Positions 46,556-57,888 of a DNA stretch of 64,000 nt are shown here, in pieces. The notes under the pieces are model-generated. The model saw only the letters and a list, made by a program, of their open reading frames with translations, was not told where the DNA came from and did not search any database. The translations under genes were made by a program, and so were the position numbers. This DNA is from Heterocephalus glaber (taxonomy: Eukaryota > Chordata > Mammalia > Rodentia > Bathyergidae), in assembly GCF_000247695.1 (NCBI RefSeq), contig NW_004624844.1:779234-843233 (forward strand). Reading direction: 5' to 3'. Position 1 is the first letter of the stretch. Each line of letters begins with the position of its first letter.

Positions 46556-49500
46556 TTCCTGTTGCAGATCTTTAACAATGAAACTCAACTACAATCTTAA
46601 ACATTCTAAATAAGTAATAAAGGACTTCTGTGTCTGGTAGGAAGGTTGAATGGTGATCTTGTTTAGAACAACTAGCAAACCTGGTTGTGATCCAGAAAGC
46701 ACTGATCCGAAGGAAGCGTACAGCGGCTCTGCCAACCAAAGGTAGCAAGGCTGAGACTCCAAAGGGGAGAGCCAGAGCATGGTGAGCTCGTTTATTTATT
46801 CCCATCTTCTCCCCAAGGGCAGTTTCCAATTCTGTGTACGAACAGGAAGCTAATGATCAAGGCTTTCCTGCAAGTAGCAATCACCAGAGCTTTTGGCAGA
46901 GAGTAGGAGGACTTTGAGCATGCAGGTGACCTTCTATTAAGGACCTTGATAAAATCCTGGAGCCATACAAGAACGTGGACTTAAAAACCTAAGCAAAAAT
47001 CCCCTGGAAAGCAGACTGGACTTTTTCAGCACTCTTCCAAGACAAAGACTGGAGTTGAGACCCACCAGGGTTCCTGAGAGACCTGAGATAAGCACTGAGC
47101 CCTTGGTGGGAAACTCTGAGAGCCCAAGGTGAATAGCAGGGGAGCCTTGTAGGGTGGCATTGCAGACTCCCTTCTGGTTGGCTTAAGTGACCTCCCACCA
47201 ATGTCCACCTAGGGAAAGAAGGGTGACCCATTTTGGAAAGAGATAGTAGCACCTGAAGCGTCTCCAGTGTTTATACACCATGTGTGGACTTGACACATTT
47301 TACAAGCCCTGTCAAAACACAGGAGTACATGACCAGAGACTGGGAGAAAAAGTAGACAATAGAAACAACTCCAAGTGTAGATAGTGGAGTTAGTTTATAC
47401 ACACTCAAAGCCCCTAGGATAAATATGATTCAAGGAAATATAGAACAGATACAGAAAGAGGGCACAAGAAAAAGAATTTCATCAACAATTAAATATAATT
47501 TTTTAAAGAGCAAACTGGAAGTTTTAGAACTGAAAAAAATATTTTCTGAAATCAATTTAGCAAAAGGATAGGCAAAATACAGTTTACAAATATTTGAGTT
47601 CTTTTATAAGTGTAATTTAGAAGAAAATACATTGAACCAAGTAAATATGTAAAAGATACATGGTTAGATGTTCTAAACATACCAAACAAAAAATAACTAG
47701 ATTTTCTATAAAGCACCTATAAAAAATAGGAATATAGGCTAATTGCTTAGCAAATTTTGGGGCGCTTAAGGGTAGTGTTAGATACATTAGAAGCACTGAA
47801 TGCATATTCAGTTTCTATGTAGGTTTAGCAATAATCATGTTAAAACAAGGAAAATAAAAAGATGAGTATAGCTCAGAGTAATTAAGGATTGTTAAAACCT
47901 AATTTCCTCTAAATAAATCCAGGCTCTACAAAGAGATTAATCACATCCCAAGGTGCCAAGAAAATTGTGTCAGTTTCTGAAAATCTACAGAAACTAGAAG
48001 GTCCAGATAAATATGAAAAGGAAAATGTCCTGATTTTCAAAAAGGAAGAAAGGATGGCTTACACAAGTGAGAGATGTATAAATTTCACACTGACAACCAG
48101 TGCAATAAATCGTCATTTCAAGTACTTTGTGAGCATTTTGAAAAGAATGCCTTGATCACTAGAAGTCAGCCTGATGTGTGTCAAATAATATTTCTGTAGT
48201 TCATAGGACCTCAGCTATATAGGCCTTATTTTTGAGTAGCTTATTTAAAGAATTTTCCCAGTATAGGCTTAAGAAAATTATTATGAACTCATGGTTTAAT
48301 TAAAGTACTATTGGGAGCATTCATGATTGTTTAAAAAACTGGTTAGTCAACAGATTACTTCATAAATTGGGACATCAATCTGCTTTTTAGGCATTTTTAT
48401 TAAAGAATTAATTACAGCCATAGAGGCTTACTTGTCAAATCTACAGAAATAAAACCAGGAGAAATAGCTAATATAGTAAATAGGTCTAAATTAGTTTAAC
48501 AAGATGGAAGTGTGGGTAAAGACCAAATGAAATCAAGTAAGAAGAAATATACAGGCTCACATTTGTATGAAAAAGATAAATGGCTGGCATAAATATATTT
48601 ATGGCTTGGCTGAAGCTGCAACAAAAAGGTTATGTGAGTTTTACTTAGCTACAAACTTAATATAAAAATAGCAAAATGAAATTATTGCTAAACATGTTAG
48701 CATTGTCTTAGGTCTAATTAGTAAACAATAATGTCACTATGCTGCAGATGTACTTGGCTTTCAGGTTGCATTTTATAATTTATCTTTAACAAATGGTAGA
48801 CACAATGGTGGGAAGGAGGAGAAGGATGGAGAGACAAATTAAGCTGCCTCACAAATAACAGAAAGATTTGTATGTGTTTAGCTGTAGAAAAGATTCATAT
48901 TAGACATAGCAATTGCTTTCAATGTTGGAAGGAATTTCACATGTCAGAGAAATTAAATATGAATACCTTTCGGTACTTGTGTAATAAGGGTTAGAAGAGA
49001 TAGGAAGAGATATTTATTTAAAAATTTTAAATGTATTTAAATAAATAAGATTGATTTAAACTTTTAAAAAATAAAGTGTCTAGCACCTGACACTTCCTAA
49101 CAATGAAATAAGCAATTTCATTACGATGATACCTGAGGCAATTAAAACAAGTGGATTAACTGTCTTTAAGAACTCTAGGGAAAACTTCATTTGCATCAGA
49201 GGTGGATGTAAGAATCCTAGCAGATTTCATAGGTATACAATTACAACTACCAAGTTTAGAGTACATTTATAAATGCAATGGAGGATCACTGTAGAAAGAT
49301 CTGCTAAAGATCTGAAGAAGATTCAAAAGAATTTTGAAATTCTTCAAAGCAAAGATTCATCCCAAAAGTTGTTTTAACCACTGACAATTTTGTAAGGACC
49401 TTGTTGTGTGTTTTCAACATAACTGAGAACTTTGGGGTAGACTTAGGACTCTGTCATAATAAAAACATTGCATTTGAATTATACTCACTCTTTCTTCTTA

Positions 49501-49713
49501 ATAGTTAAATAGCCTTTTTGCTATGAATTAGCAAGGGCTTTATGACCAAGTAAGCATTCAAATGTTGGCTTCAGGACTGGTCTAGGTTGAATGAAGCTAA
49601 AAGGATCTATGGAAAACAGCACTGCTTAATTAACAGACATTGAACTTTTGAATTTATGATTTTTGACTTTGATAAGTAATTCTTGCAGAAAGTGTGACTT
49701 TCAATGTTCTCAC

Positions 49714-49893
49714 CATTTTTATTAAATTAAGGAACTCAAGCCCCAGTTCTTGGGCTAAAAAAGTCTTCTTTAAAAATATCTGCCACTGCTTCTCAGCTGA
49801 GCCAGTCCAATACATGGCTTTCGCATCAACCTCTTCTTTCCGAGGGATTTCAGTTTGGTAAAATTTCTTCAGGCTCTGAAACTGCTCCTCTAC
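49714..49893 (-). CDS. CCDC141: CCDC141 exon D
   Basis: 180 nt, phase 0, residues 152-211. Acceptor TTTTTTAG|GTAGAG, donor ATG|GTGAGA. Contains [20 protein letters not shown] and [13 protein letters not shown], matching the conserved human EIP.KE and SAEKQWQ blocks. Forms coiled-coil helix. The polypyrimidine tract before the acceptor is strong. Confidence 0.95.
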
Positions 49894-50704
49894 CTAAAAA
49901 AAGGAGATAGTAAATAAAAGTTACAAACATGTAAAAACATTTTTAAGGGAAAGGAACACTAGATTCTAGTAAAGGCATATATAAACAATTAGTGAATTCT
50001 TTAAATAATTATGGAATATTGTCACTTTACTGAGAAGACGTGGGGGTCTATTCAGATGGTTGACAGACAGGACTACCACTGGTTAGTAAACTGAGCTGAC
50101 AAGATTATTATCCTGAAGAACTATTTATTGTAGCCACTGTCATATTTACATATTACATATTGTACATGTTTTTCAATTTGCAAGAATAGGTGGCTTTGTT
50201 TGAAGCTGAGTTTTATAAGTTAGAACAAAAACACATGTAGAAAATCAAAGAGTACAGATCAGAAAGAAATGTAGGTCAGTGAAAGATCATCAGTAATCAG
50301 TAGGTCACAATTTATTTCTAGTCCATGATAAACCAAGATAAAAGTGTGTAAATAATTACTAGTTTTCTATTTAAGTATTAATATTAAACAACCTCCATGA
50401 GCTAATCTTAAAGATATATTATTTGCCTCTATTAAATTATCTTTTCTCATACGTTAGCCAATGTTAGGAGTACTAGATTTTCAAAATTACTCTCCTGGAG
50501 CAGAGTTCATATAAAATCAAATGTGTAACAAGTGATTGGGTGATGCAGAAATAGTAGAAATTATTTGACATAGATTTTATGCATTTTGAATAATAATTAA
50601 TGTCTAATAAGATAACTCAAAGAGCTCATAATTCCTTGATCAATTGATACAGAGTAAGAAATTTCAGGCAATAGTCACTATATTTTAAAGGTTTTAACAT
50701 TCTT

Positions 50705-51130
50705 TTTTTAAAAAATATTATTTNNNNNNNNNNNNNNNNNNNNNNNNNNNNNNNNNNNNNNNNNNNNNNNNNNNNNNNNNNNNNNNNNNNNNNNNNNNNN
50801 NNNNNNNNNNNNNNNNNNNNNNNCCCTATTTACAAAGACTTTGTTTCCATTTTTCCATTTTCTCATATTAATTCCATTCCCTTCTTTCCTTTCCCCTACC
50901 CCTCCCATTTCCCCTTCCCCTTTGCCCCTTTTCTTCCTGTTTCACATTATCTATTATACCTTTTAATCCTTATTTCCACTTTCAGTTTCTCACACTAGAG
51001 AAACTATTCATTATTTACACATGTCCTGTTTATTTCACTTAAAGGGTATTGTTTCAATGTACATCCATTTAGCTATAAATGTCTCTAATTTCTCATTTTT
51101 TATGGATGAGTAGTACTCCATTTTATAAAA
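50705..51130 (-). mobile_element. L1 3'-end insertion, antisense, containing the assembly gap
   Basis: Flanked by perfect 18-bp duplications aaaggttttaacattctt at 50687-50704 and 51131-51148. The right part (ctatttacaaagactttgtt, pyrimidine-rich ttcctttcccctacccctcc, then gatgagtagtactccatttt) is shared in part with the copies at 46.4 and 60.5 kb. The left end is T-rich as expected for a complemented poly-A tail. Confidence 0.85.
50724..50823. other. Assembly gap (100 N)
   Basis: Exactly 100 N, a placeholder size. The gap falls inside the L1 3' UTR of the insertion above. Comparison with the copy at about 60445-60590 suggests that roughly 120 bp are missing. No exon is expected here, because flanking exons C and D join in frame. 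Confidence 0.95.
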
Positions 51131-51949
51131 AAAGGTTTTAACATTCTTAATTTGAATGAACTTAATAAGACTGCCTTCACATAGCTCTCAGAAATAGTGC
51201 TCTCTTTATTTCCATATTCCACTTATTTGTGTCTCTGCTTTGATGATGATTGTGGCCTCAGCTCTGTTCTCTTCTATTTAGTCTTCATGAACTAGTTAAA
51301 ATGCTACTAATATTCCCTAGTAAAAATGAATCATTTATTTCCCTGGGTACTGAAAGATAGCTCAAGGAGTGAATTATTACAACATAAAGACAAGTCTACA
51401 CACAATGTTAGGGGCACATGAGGGAGAGATGGCCACCCCCTTTTTATAGAATAAACAGGGAATATCTTCCATTGGGAGTGACATTTGACCTGTTTTGAAG
51501 AATCACCCAATATGTGAGGGAGTAGAGTTGAGTCCCAGGCAGAAGGAATAACGTTTGTGAAAACCAACTGTGAAAACACTGGCTCTTTCAGAGGACAATA
51601 AATGATCTTGGGTTGAGTGAAGTTCTGTTTGTCCAAGCTGAGCGGTGAGAAAGAGGTAGAGGGATAATAGTGCTGAGATACAGCTGACCAGCAAGTTTCA
51701 CCTTGCTTTCTACTGTACCCAACATGATGGTGACACATTTCCATTACTCATTTTCATTAGCCAATCAGTGCTTCAGTAGGAAGCTGTACACTGCAGGCTG
51801 GGGTATCAATATGACCAAACGTTAGTTTTGTGCAATACTCCAAACAGAAACTTTAATACATGCTCTTTTTCCAGCTATTCATAAAAGCCTCCTTCAATCT
51901 ACATGAGAATGATGTCCTTATAGGAATTCCTTTGAATCTGTAGTTGTTT

Positions 51950-52048
51950 TTTGGTATTTGGTGGGGAGGGGGATGTAGTACCAGAGATCAAACTCAGGAC
52001 TTTTCGCTTTCCAGGCAGGTGCAGTGCCACTGAGCTAAATCCCCAGCC
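51950..52048 (-). mobile_element. ID-type SINE, antisense, perfect TSD
   Basis: tagtaccagagatcaaactc, aggacttttcgctttccagg, caggtgcagtgccactgagc and taaatccccagcc, preceded by a degenerate T/G-rich tail. Perfect 12-bp duplications ctgtagttgttt at 51938-51949 and 52049-52060. Confidence 0.95.
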
Positions 52049-52429
52049 CTGTAGTTGTTTATTTTTTAAGTGAATCAATGATAAACCCTAATATTTTATC
52101 CATCTTGGTAAAAAGTTATTGGCAACTTGCTTCACTAATTACATGTGTTGAATTACCTGCATTTCAGTAAGTACTATGATCACATTTGCTTTAGGATGAT
52201 ATTTTTCCCCAGAAAATAAAGGAGAGAGTGAAGGGAAGAAATACAGCAGCCAGAGTGAACAGGTAGAAGGTGACTTCCTTATGCCATGAGGGAGGATGAG
52301 GACTTCAACTGAGAAACCACTGGTCCAGATGGAGGGGAATGGGAGTTCAGAAATCTGAGGTTGTCTCCAGGGACAAATACAGGACAGTATGGCTTTTGAA
52401 ACAGGAAAAATGGAATGGTGATTAAACTT

Positions 52430-52610
52430 CAGTTTTGATGTTTCCCAGCTGCTTGATATTGCATACGTAAGTTCTGAGAGCCTGTTTTCCTTCATTTGTA
52501 AAATAAGGAGAACAGCAATGAAAATATAGAAATGTAAGGATTAAATAAAACCAGGAATAGAAAGCACAAGGTATGATGTAAAATAAGTGCTTACTGAGGG
52601 AATGATTGGA
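52430..52610 (-). mobile_element. MIR fragment, antisense
   Basis: agagcctgttttccttcatt followed by tgtaaaataaggagaacagc and aggattaaataaaacc matches the reverse MIR core. Diverged. Confidence 0.6.
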
Positions 52611-52924
52611 AAAGACTGCACTTCTACATGACTGAGAGAATGGTGGAGTTATTGACCCAGTGCCCAAATGCAGAAGGAAAACAATATTTGAGCAAAAGCT
52701 GATGGTAGTGTTTCACTGAATTTGAAGAGCCTAAAGGATTTACAGGTAATTGAAATCCTTAGTCTGGAGCTCAGAAGAGTTGGAAATGAGGAACTACTTT
52801 TGAGTTACTGGAGAATTAAAACCACAGAGAAGACGTTATTTTTCTAGAGAAAGTGAGTACCATGTACAAAAGAGAGGATAAACCATGACCCGCATGTGTC
52901 AAGAACTAAAAAGAGAAATGTATT

Positions 52925-53175
52925 AAGAGAAGGCACAGATAAATAGAATGATTCCACTTACATGAAATATCCCAAAAAAAGGCAAATCTAGCAAGAAAGT
53001 AGAATGGTGCTTGCCTGAGTTTGAGGGTGTGACCACCCACGTTCTTTGGAGGGTTTGGGATGCATTGAATCTAGAGTTCTGTGCTGGTTGTGCAACTCTA
53101 TAAATATACCAAATATCAAAAAATAGTGAATTTTATGCTATATGAATTATACCTCAATAAATGTGTTTTGTAAGG
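52925..53175 (+). mobile_element. Old L1 3' tail, sense
   Basis: gattccacttacatgaaata, aggcaaatctagcaagaaag, tagaatggtgcttgcctgag and aattatacctcaataaatgt are the standard L1M 3' UTR landmarks in order. Confidence 0.75.
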
Positions 53176-54894
53176 AGGTGAGAGTGTGTATGTAACTGGA
53201 TTAAATAAATGCTCCAGACAGCTCAAGCAGGATGGAGACTGAAAGTGCACCAAGCTGATGAGAACATTTTCAATGACGGAAGAGATGGCAAATGGCGGGG
53301 CTGAAAGGGGAGCAAACTGAATTGCAAGGGAAGGAAGACTGTGGAGGATGAGCAAGTAGGGGCAAGACCGTCATCTTCCTATTCCACATATTTATATGCA
53401 AAGGAAGGCAAAGTGATAAGGAGACAGCCTTGGCAAGAGCGAGACTGTTTAGATGTAACTATAGAACAAGGGAGAAAGAAGCAAAGGAAAGGGCAAATTA
53501 AAAAATGAGAAGATGTTTAAGGGATTCCAAGGGAAATAGGAGCATACAGTAGTGACTGATTCCTGATTAGACCTGGACATGAGCAGGGATGTCCTTTATG
53601 TGAGCCAAGGGAAGTGTGAAATAGGAAGTCAAGACAGTGAGGTTCATTGGCCTCATTTTTTAGGGTGTATGAGGTAAGACATCAGCTGAGACTCAGGAAT
53701 GGAAATGGGTAACATGCTTGAAAATCACTACCAAACGGAAGCCAACTAGGGAGCATATGGGGAACCCAGCTGAGGCAGAAACCCATAAATTTGTGACAGT
53801 GCCAATCAGCACAATCATATGATTTGCCATAGGAGCATCTGGAAGATTGGAAAGGGAAGCTGAGCAAACAGAGTGTTGGACTGAACTAGTGTTGGGAGTT
53901 GGCAGAGTTAGTCCTGGTGGAAGTCAGGGAATTGAGGGGACGGGTGGTGGAATGGCAATGAGTAACCATGAGCTGGTGAGGGAACGGAGAAAGGCAGGGG
54001 GGTAGGGGAGGAACAGACTGGTAGCACTGTCAGGACTAGAAGGAAGAATACCTCTGCCAGGTAGGAAAAGAGACTTCATGAAAGCAGGAAAGCTGAAGGA
54101 CCTAGGGTCTTCTGAGAAAGCGTTGCTTACAAAGCTGAGGCTCCATCCCTAGAGAGGCTCCTGGTCCGAACAGCCAGAGTGAGCCATGGAAGTGGATGCT
54201 TAACGTGAAGCCAAGTAGGTACGTTTTTGGCAATGAAGATGCAGAAAGCAAGCATTTATAATAGTTGCTCTACCATTTCATGTTCTGAATAAAAATGTTC
54301 ATCATCAGGATGATCCTATCAGTCATAATACCTCTGAAAATCATGAGAGTTTACGGTCACAAACTAAAAGGAAGTCAAAGATGACAAACAGTTCAGGAAA
54401 GATGTGGAAAAAGACAACACGGGTATCTGAGATTTCCAGGGACTGCACAGGGGCTTCCTCCAAAGTGGTAAGAATTCAGATTGGACAGAGGAGACTCATG
54501 CAGGCAGGAGCGTAGTGGTGGGAAGTGAGGGTGATGGTCTTAGGAAGGTGGAGGTAAGAAAATAGAAACTGAGCCCCTACCTGACTTTGGAAGGGATGCC
54601 CCTCAAGTAGACCTTGCTGGTTCCCACTAAATCAGCACCTGTCTGAATTCACATGGGGTGCAGTGCAACCATGTTAAATGAGGCTTTTCTACTACTGACA
54701 CCATCTTCAAGAAACTAACCTTGGAGAAGTGAAATCATAGTGTACTAGGGGGAAATATAGAGATTATCTAATATAATCATGTCAAAATAAAGCCTCAGAA
54801 GAATCTCAGAGAGGTAACTTGTTAAAAACTGTCAGGCAAAACAGATGAGAGACTGAACCAATAGCCTATATCTTCAAGTTTACATGGTTTAAAT

Positions 54895-54974
54895 CAGTGA
54901 TGGCAAACCTTTTAGAGATTTAAATGATATAAACAGCCCACTGTGGTATGCATGCCATGGGGTCGCCACCGTGG
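54895..54974. mobile_element. 80-bp hAT-type MITE with 8-bp TSD
   Basis: Left terminus cagtgatggcaaacc; right terminus, as complement, ccacggtggcgacc. Flanked by perfect 8-bp duplications gtttaaat at 54887-54894 and 54975-54982 (the match can be read as 9 bp). An 8-bp duplication and CAGTGATGGC-type ends fit the hAT superfamily. Too short to encode anything. Confidence 0.75.
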
Positions 54975-55330
54975 GTTTAAATGAACCACATTAATTCCTT
55001 AGTGGTCAAAGAAATCCATGATTTAGAAGATGATTCTTTTCCAAATAATCTGGTCTACATTTAGGATATTGTAAATATGTGTAGGATTCAATAAACAGCA
55101 TTGAAATACTTCTATTGCATACATCTACATGTATATATTTAAATTATTTTTTGGTGAAACAGCTTCTTCTTTGAGCATTTGGTGCCTTGAAGAATGAAGG
55201 GTCTAAAGAAAATGTGTGTACTGGGTAGAGGATGTGGAACTACGCACCAAGGGAGAGCTTATATCCCCACAGGAGACACAAAGATGGGCAGAAGCCACCT
55301 TGTTGATGCAGGTCAGTATGCATACCATAC

Positions 55331-55522
55331 CTCCTCTGCTGACTTTAGAAATGCCACATAAGTTTGCAGGACTTGTGACCTGGAACTGATGCTTTGGCCA
55401 AGTATGTTTAATTCTTCCTCTAGCCATTTAGCTTTAAAAGAAAGTGATGCCACGTCATCAGGTTCAAATTCATTTTTCTCTGTCATTATTTTTGTAGCTG
55501 CCTCTAATGCATGTGATGTCGC
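55331..55522 (-). CDS. CCDC141: CCDC141 exon C
   Basis: 192 nt, phase 0, residues 88-151. Acceptor CCTAG|GCG, donor GAG|GTATGG. Contains [15 protein letters not shown] and [16 protein letters not shown], typical of the human protein. Helical, acidic and charged; part of the coiled-coil rod. No in-frame Met start covers it, so a single-frame ORF search misses most of it. Confidence 0.95.
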
Positions 55523-56010
55523 CTAGGAAAGGAAAGCACAAGAGGTCAGAAGCTGACAGGGGAATCATGAACATTCACATTTCATTACCTTCCAGCACAA
55601 CCATCTACTACAATTATTAATTGAACTTGTACTGAGAATTTCCTCCATAAAATAAAGGCACAACTTTCTAAATTCCCAAAAAGTAAAAAAGATACTTTAA
55701 AATAGAAACCATCTGAAGTCACTGTTTGAAACGGCTCTATCAGCTACACATCCTATTTAGGCCATTTTATTTTCTGTGTCACAAATAAAAGAATAGTTGG
55801 TACAGGAATTTCTAAAACAAAAATGGAAAGAATATTTTAAATACTCATGTGAAAATTGTTGTAAAAATTTTAACAATAGGTGAAGGAAATTCTTAAACTA
55901 AACTTGTCATAGAAGAGATAGCAAATTTACAAAACTTGCTCATTTTTAGTTTATTAAAAATCAAATATCAATTAAGCAATCTTCCTTAAATCTCTATTGA
56001 GAAGAATTTT

Positions 56011-56096
56011 TTTTTTTTTTTTGGTACTGGGGATTGAACTCGGGACCTTGCGGTTACAAGGCAGATGGCAGAACCACTGAGCTAAATCCCTAGCCC
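56011..56096 (-). mobile_element. ID-type SINE, antisense, young
   Basis: A T-rich tail (T16 in total, overlapping the duplication), then ggtactggggattgaactcg, ggaccttgcggttacaaggc, agatggcagaaccactgagc and taaatccctagccc. Duplications ttgagaagaatttt (55997-56010) and ttgagcagaatttt (56097-56110) differ by one base. Confidence 0.94.
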
Positions 56097-56280
56097 TTGA
56101 GCAGAATTTTTAAACATGGGTAGGGAGTATGTTACATCTTAAGCCTAACCAATCGAAAGAATCGATAGACTTGACCTGCTTAGGGTTGCTCCCCTATGTT
56201 GTCTTGATGCAATTTCTGGCCCATAGACTCTAGTCATTAATTAAATGGATGAGAGGGTATTGTAGGCATTACATAGAGAT

Positions 56281-56829
56281 AGTCATCTGCTGCATAGTGC
56301 ATTGATTTTGATCAATGATGAATTGGGTGTACAGTGACTAGGTTTCCTTCAGGTTTTAACGGAGCAGAAAAACTCCTAGAGCCTAGTGGTGTTATAAGCA
56401 ACATAAGGTCATGGTGCAGTGCATTATTTACATCTTTTGATAGTGGTATTAAAAAATCTACTGTACTGCCAATCATATAAAAGTATAGCACATACAATTA
56501 TGTGTAATATATAATACTTATAATGAAAATAAATGGTTATATTACTGTTTTATGTTTACTATACTATATTTTTATCGGTATTTTTGAGTGCATTCTTCTA
56601 CTTAATGCTAAAAAAATGTTTACTGTAAAACAGTGCACCTGATTTTGCTGGCAACACACACATACATCTCATATATAGCACATTTCTTGGTTGTATCAAA
56701 AGGTCATATTGAGCGTTTGACCTTCTTGGCTTTGTAGGAGGACAGTCTGTGATGTTCCCATAGTGACAAAATGATCTAACAGCACGTTTCTCAGAATGTG
56801 TCCCCACCATTGAGCAACATAAGATTGTA
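56281..56829 (+). mobile_element. Tigger-like DNA transposon fossil
   Basis: Left end agtcatctgctgcatagtgc, body ggtcatggtgcagtgcatta, right part gtgatgttcccatagtgaca, cagcacgtttctcagaatgt and tgagcaacataagattgta. It follows a well-known mammalian repeat whose ends read cagtcatgcg..cgcataacgacg and its inverse, with CpGs decayed. About 550 bp, no transposase. Exact family name uncertain. Confidence 0.65.
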
Positions 56830-57768
56830 TAATTGTCAGAGCAAGAGCCATGTAAAATTTCATGTGAGAACAAGTCAGGAATCAAGCAGATGAAAGAAAA
56901 AGGTTCACTCTTATTGTAGAAGGAGAGATTGCTTTCCTACTTGTGTTTAATATGCTTCCCAAGGACTCCGCTGAATGAAGCTAATTGTAATTTACAAGCC
57001 CTGCTTCCTGGTTGCACTCAGAGAAGAGGAGCAAGGGATTTCTTTCCTTGCAATCTCCTTTCTGCTTCTAAAAGTTTTAAAATAAAAATCAAACTGCATT
57101 CCTACACAAAGTTTATTTTAAGCCTTTTCAATAAAGAACAAAAAGGGCTCCATTTAAAAAAAAATCGTTGTGCCCGGGTTTCCAGTGGGGGTGTTGTCTC
57201 AGAAGGGGCTCCTCTGCTGAGAAGAGGCTAACTGCTTTTCCTGCCAACCTGGACCTGTACGAACCAGGGAGGAGAATGACTTTGCCACCACACCCTGAAG
57301 TGGCAGCGACTTCGGTGCAGGTGTGGCACAGGAATCACTGAATCCATGTCCCACGGGAAAAAGATAGGAGGGAGCTGGAGGAGGAGCCAGAGTGAGGATG
57401 GGCATTGATGTCTCTGCAGATTGAGTGTGAAGTAAGGTTGTGTCTTGCAACAATGCACGTTGCTTCTGGTAATTTTCTTCTGTGACTTAGCCTACAATCA
57501 CAGATAACCTTAGGAGAAGTCAAATGAGTGTTTAATACCAGGCTGTAATGCTGACTTTCATGAGCTTAAATGTCCTCATAAATGCACATATAAATATAAA
57601 TAACTTAGACACATATAACAGTATGCGTTTTTAAGTCGTTATTTGCTACATACTAATTGAGAATTGCAACCCTCAAGAGAGCTAGAATTAAGTTTTATAG
57701 TTGTGAAATATTTTAAAAGATCATATTTACAAAACCATGACCATAATGTTAATTCTTATTTTGTTTAC

Positions 57769-57888
57769 CTTGGCTTGGATATCTAGTTCCAGATATTTAT
57801 TCAGAATCTTCTCTGATTCAGAAAGGCTGGAACCAATATTCATTGCACTGGAAAGTACTGGACTGATTTTCTGAACTGACATTTCCAC
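57769..57888 (-). CDS. CCDC141: CCDC141 exon B
   Basis: 120 nt, phase 0 at both ends, residues 48-87. Acceptor TTGAAG|GTG, donor AAG|GTAAAC. Contains [11 protein letters not shown] and [16 protein letters not shown], matching the human protein closely. Amphipathic helix continuing the spectrin-like region. Confidence 0.96.

Larger units (their letters stand above)
43955..49713 (-). other. CCDC141: Intron between CCDC141 exons D and E
   Basis: 5.8 kb. Contains a MITE with terminal inverted repeats (44251-44483), a probable MIR trace near 45215-45370 and a tail-end L1 insertion (46090-46555). 47240-49690 is AT-rich with nothing recognised. Confidence 0.8.
49894..55330 (-). other. CCDC141: Intron between CCDC141 exons C and D
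   Basis: 5.4 kb as assembled. Contains an L1 insertion with an assembly gap (50705-51130), an ID SINE (51950-52048), an antisense MIR trace (52430-52610), an L1 3' tail (52925-53175), a purine-rich worn repeat zone (53380-54560) and an 80-bp hAT element (54895-54974). Confidence 0.8.
55523..57768 (-). other. CCDC141: Intron between CCDC141 exons B and C
   Basis: 2.2 kb. Contains an ID SINE (56011-56096) and a Tigger-like element (56281-56829). The GC-richer patch at 57000-57460 produces several overlapping frames but no recognisable protein. Confidence 0.8.
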
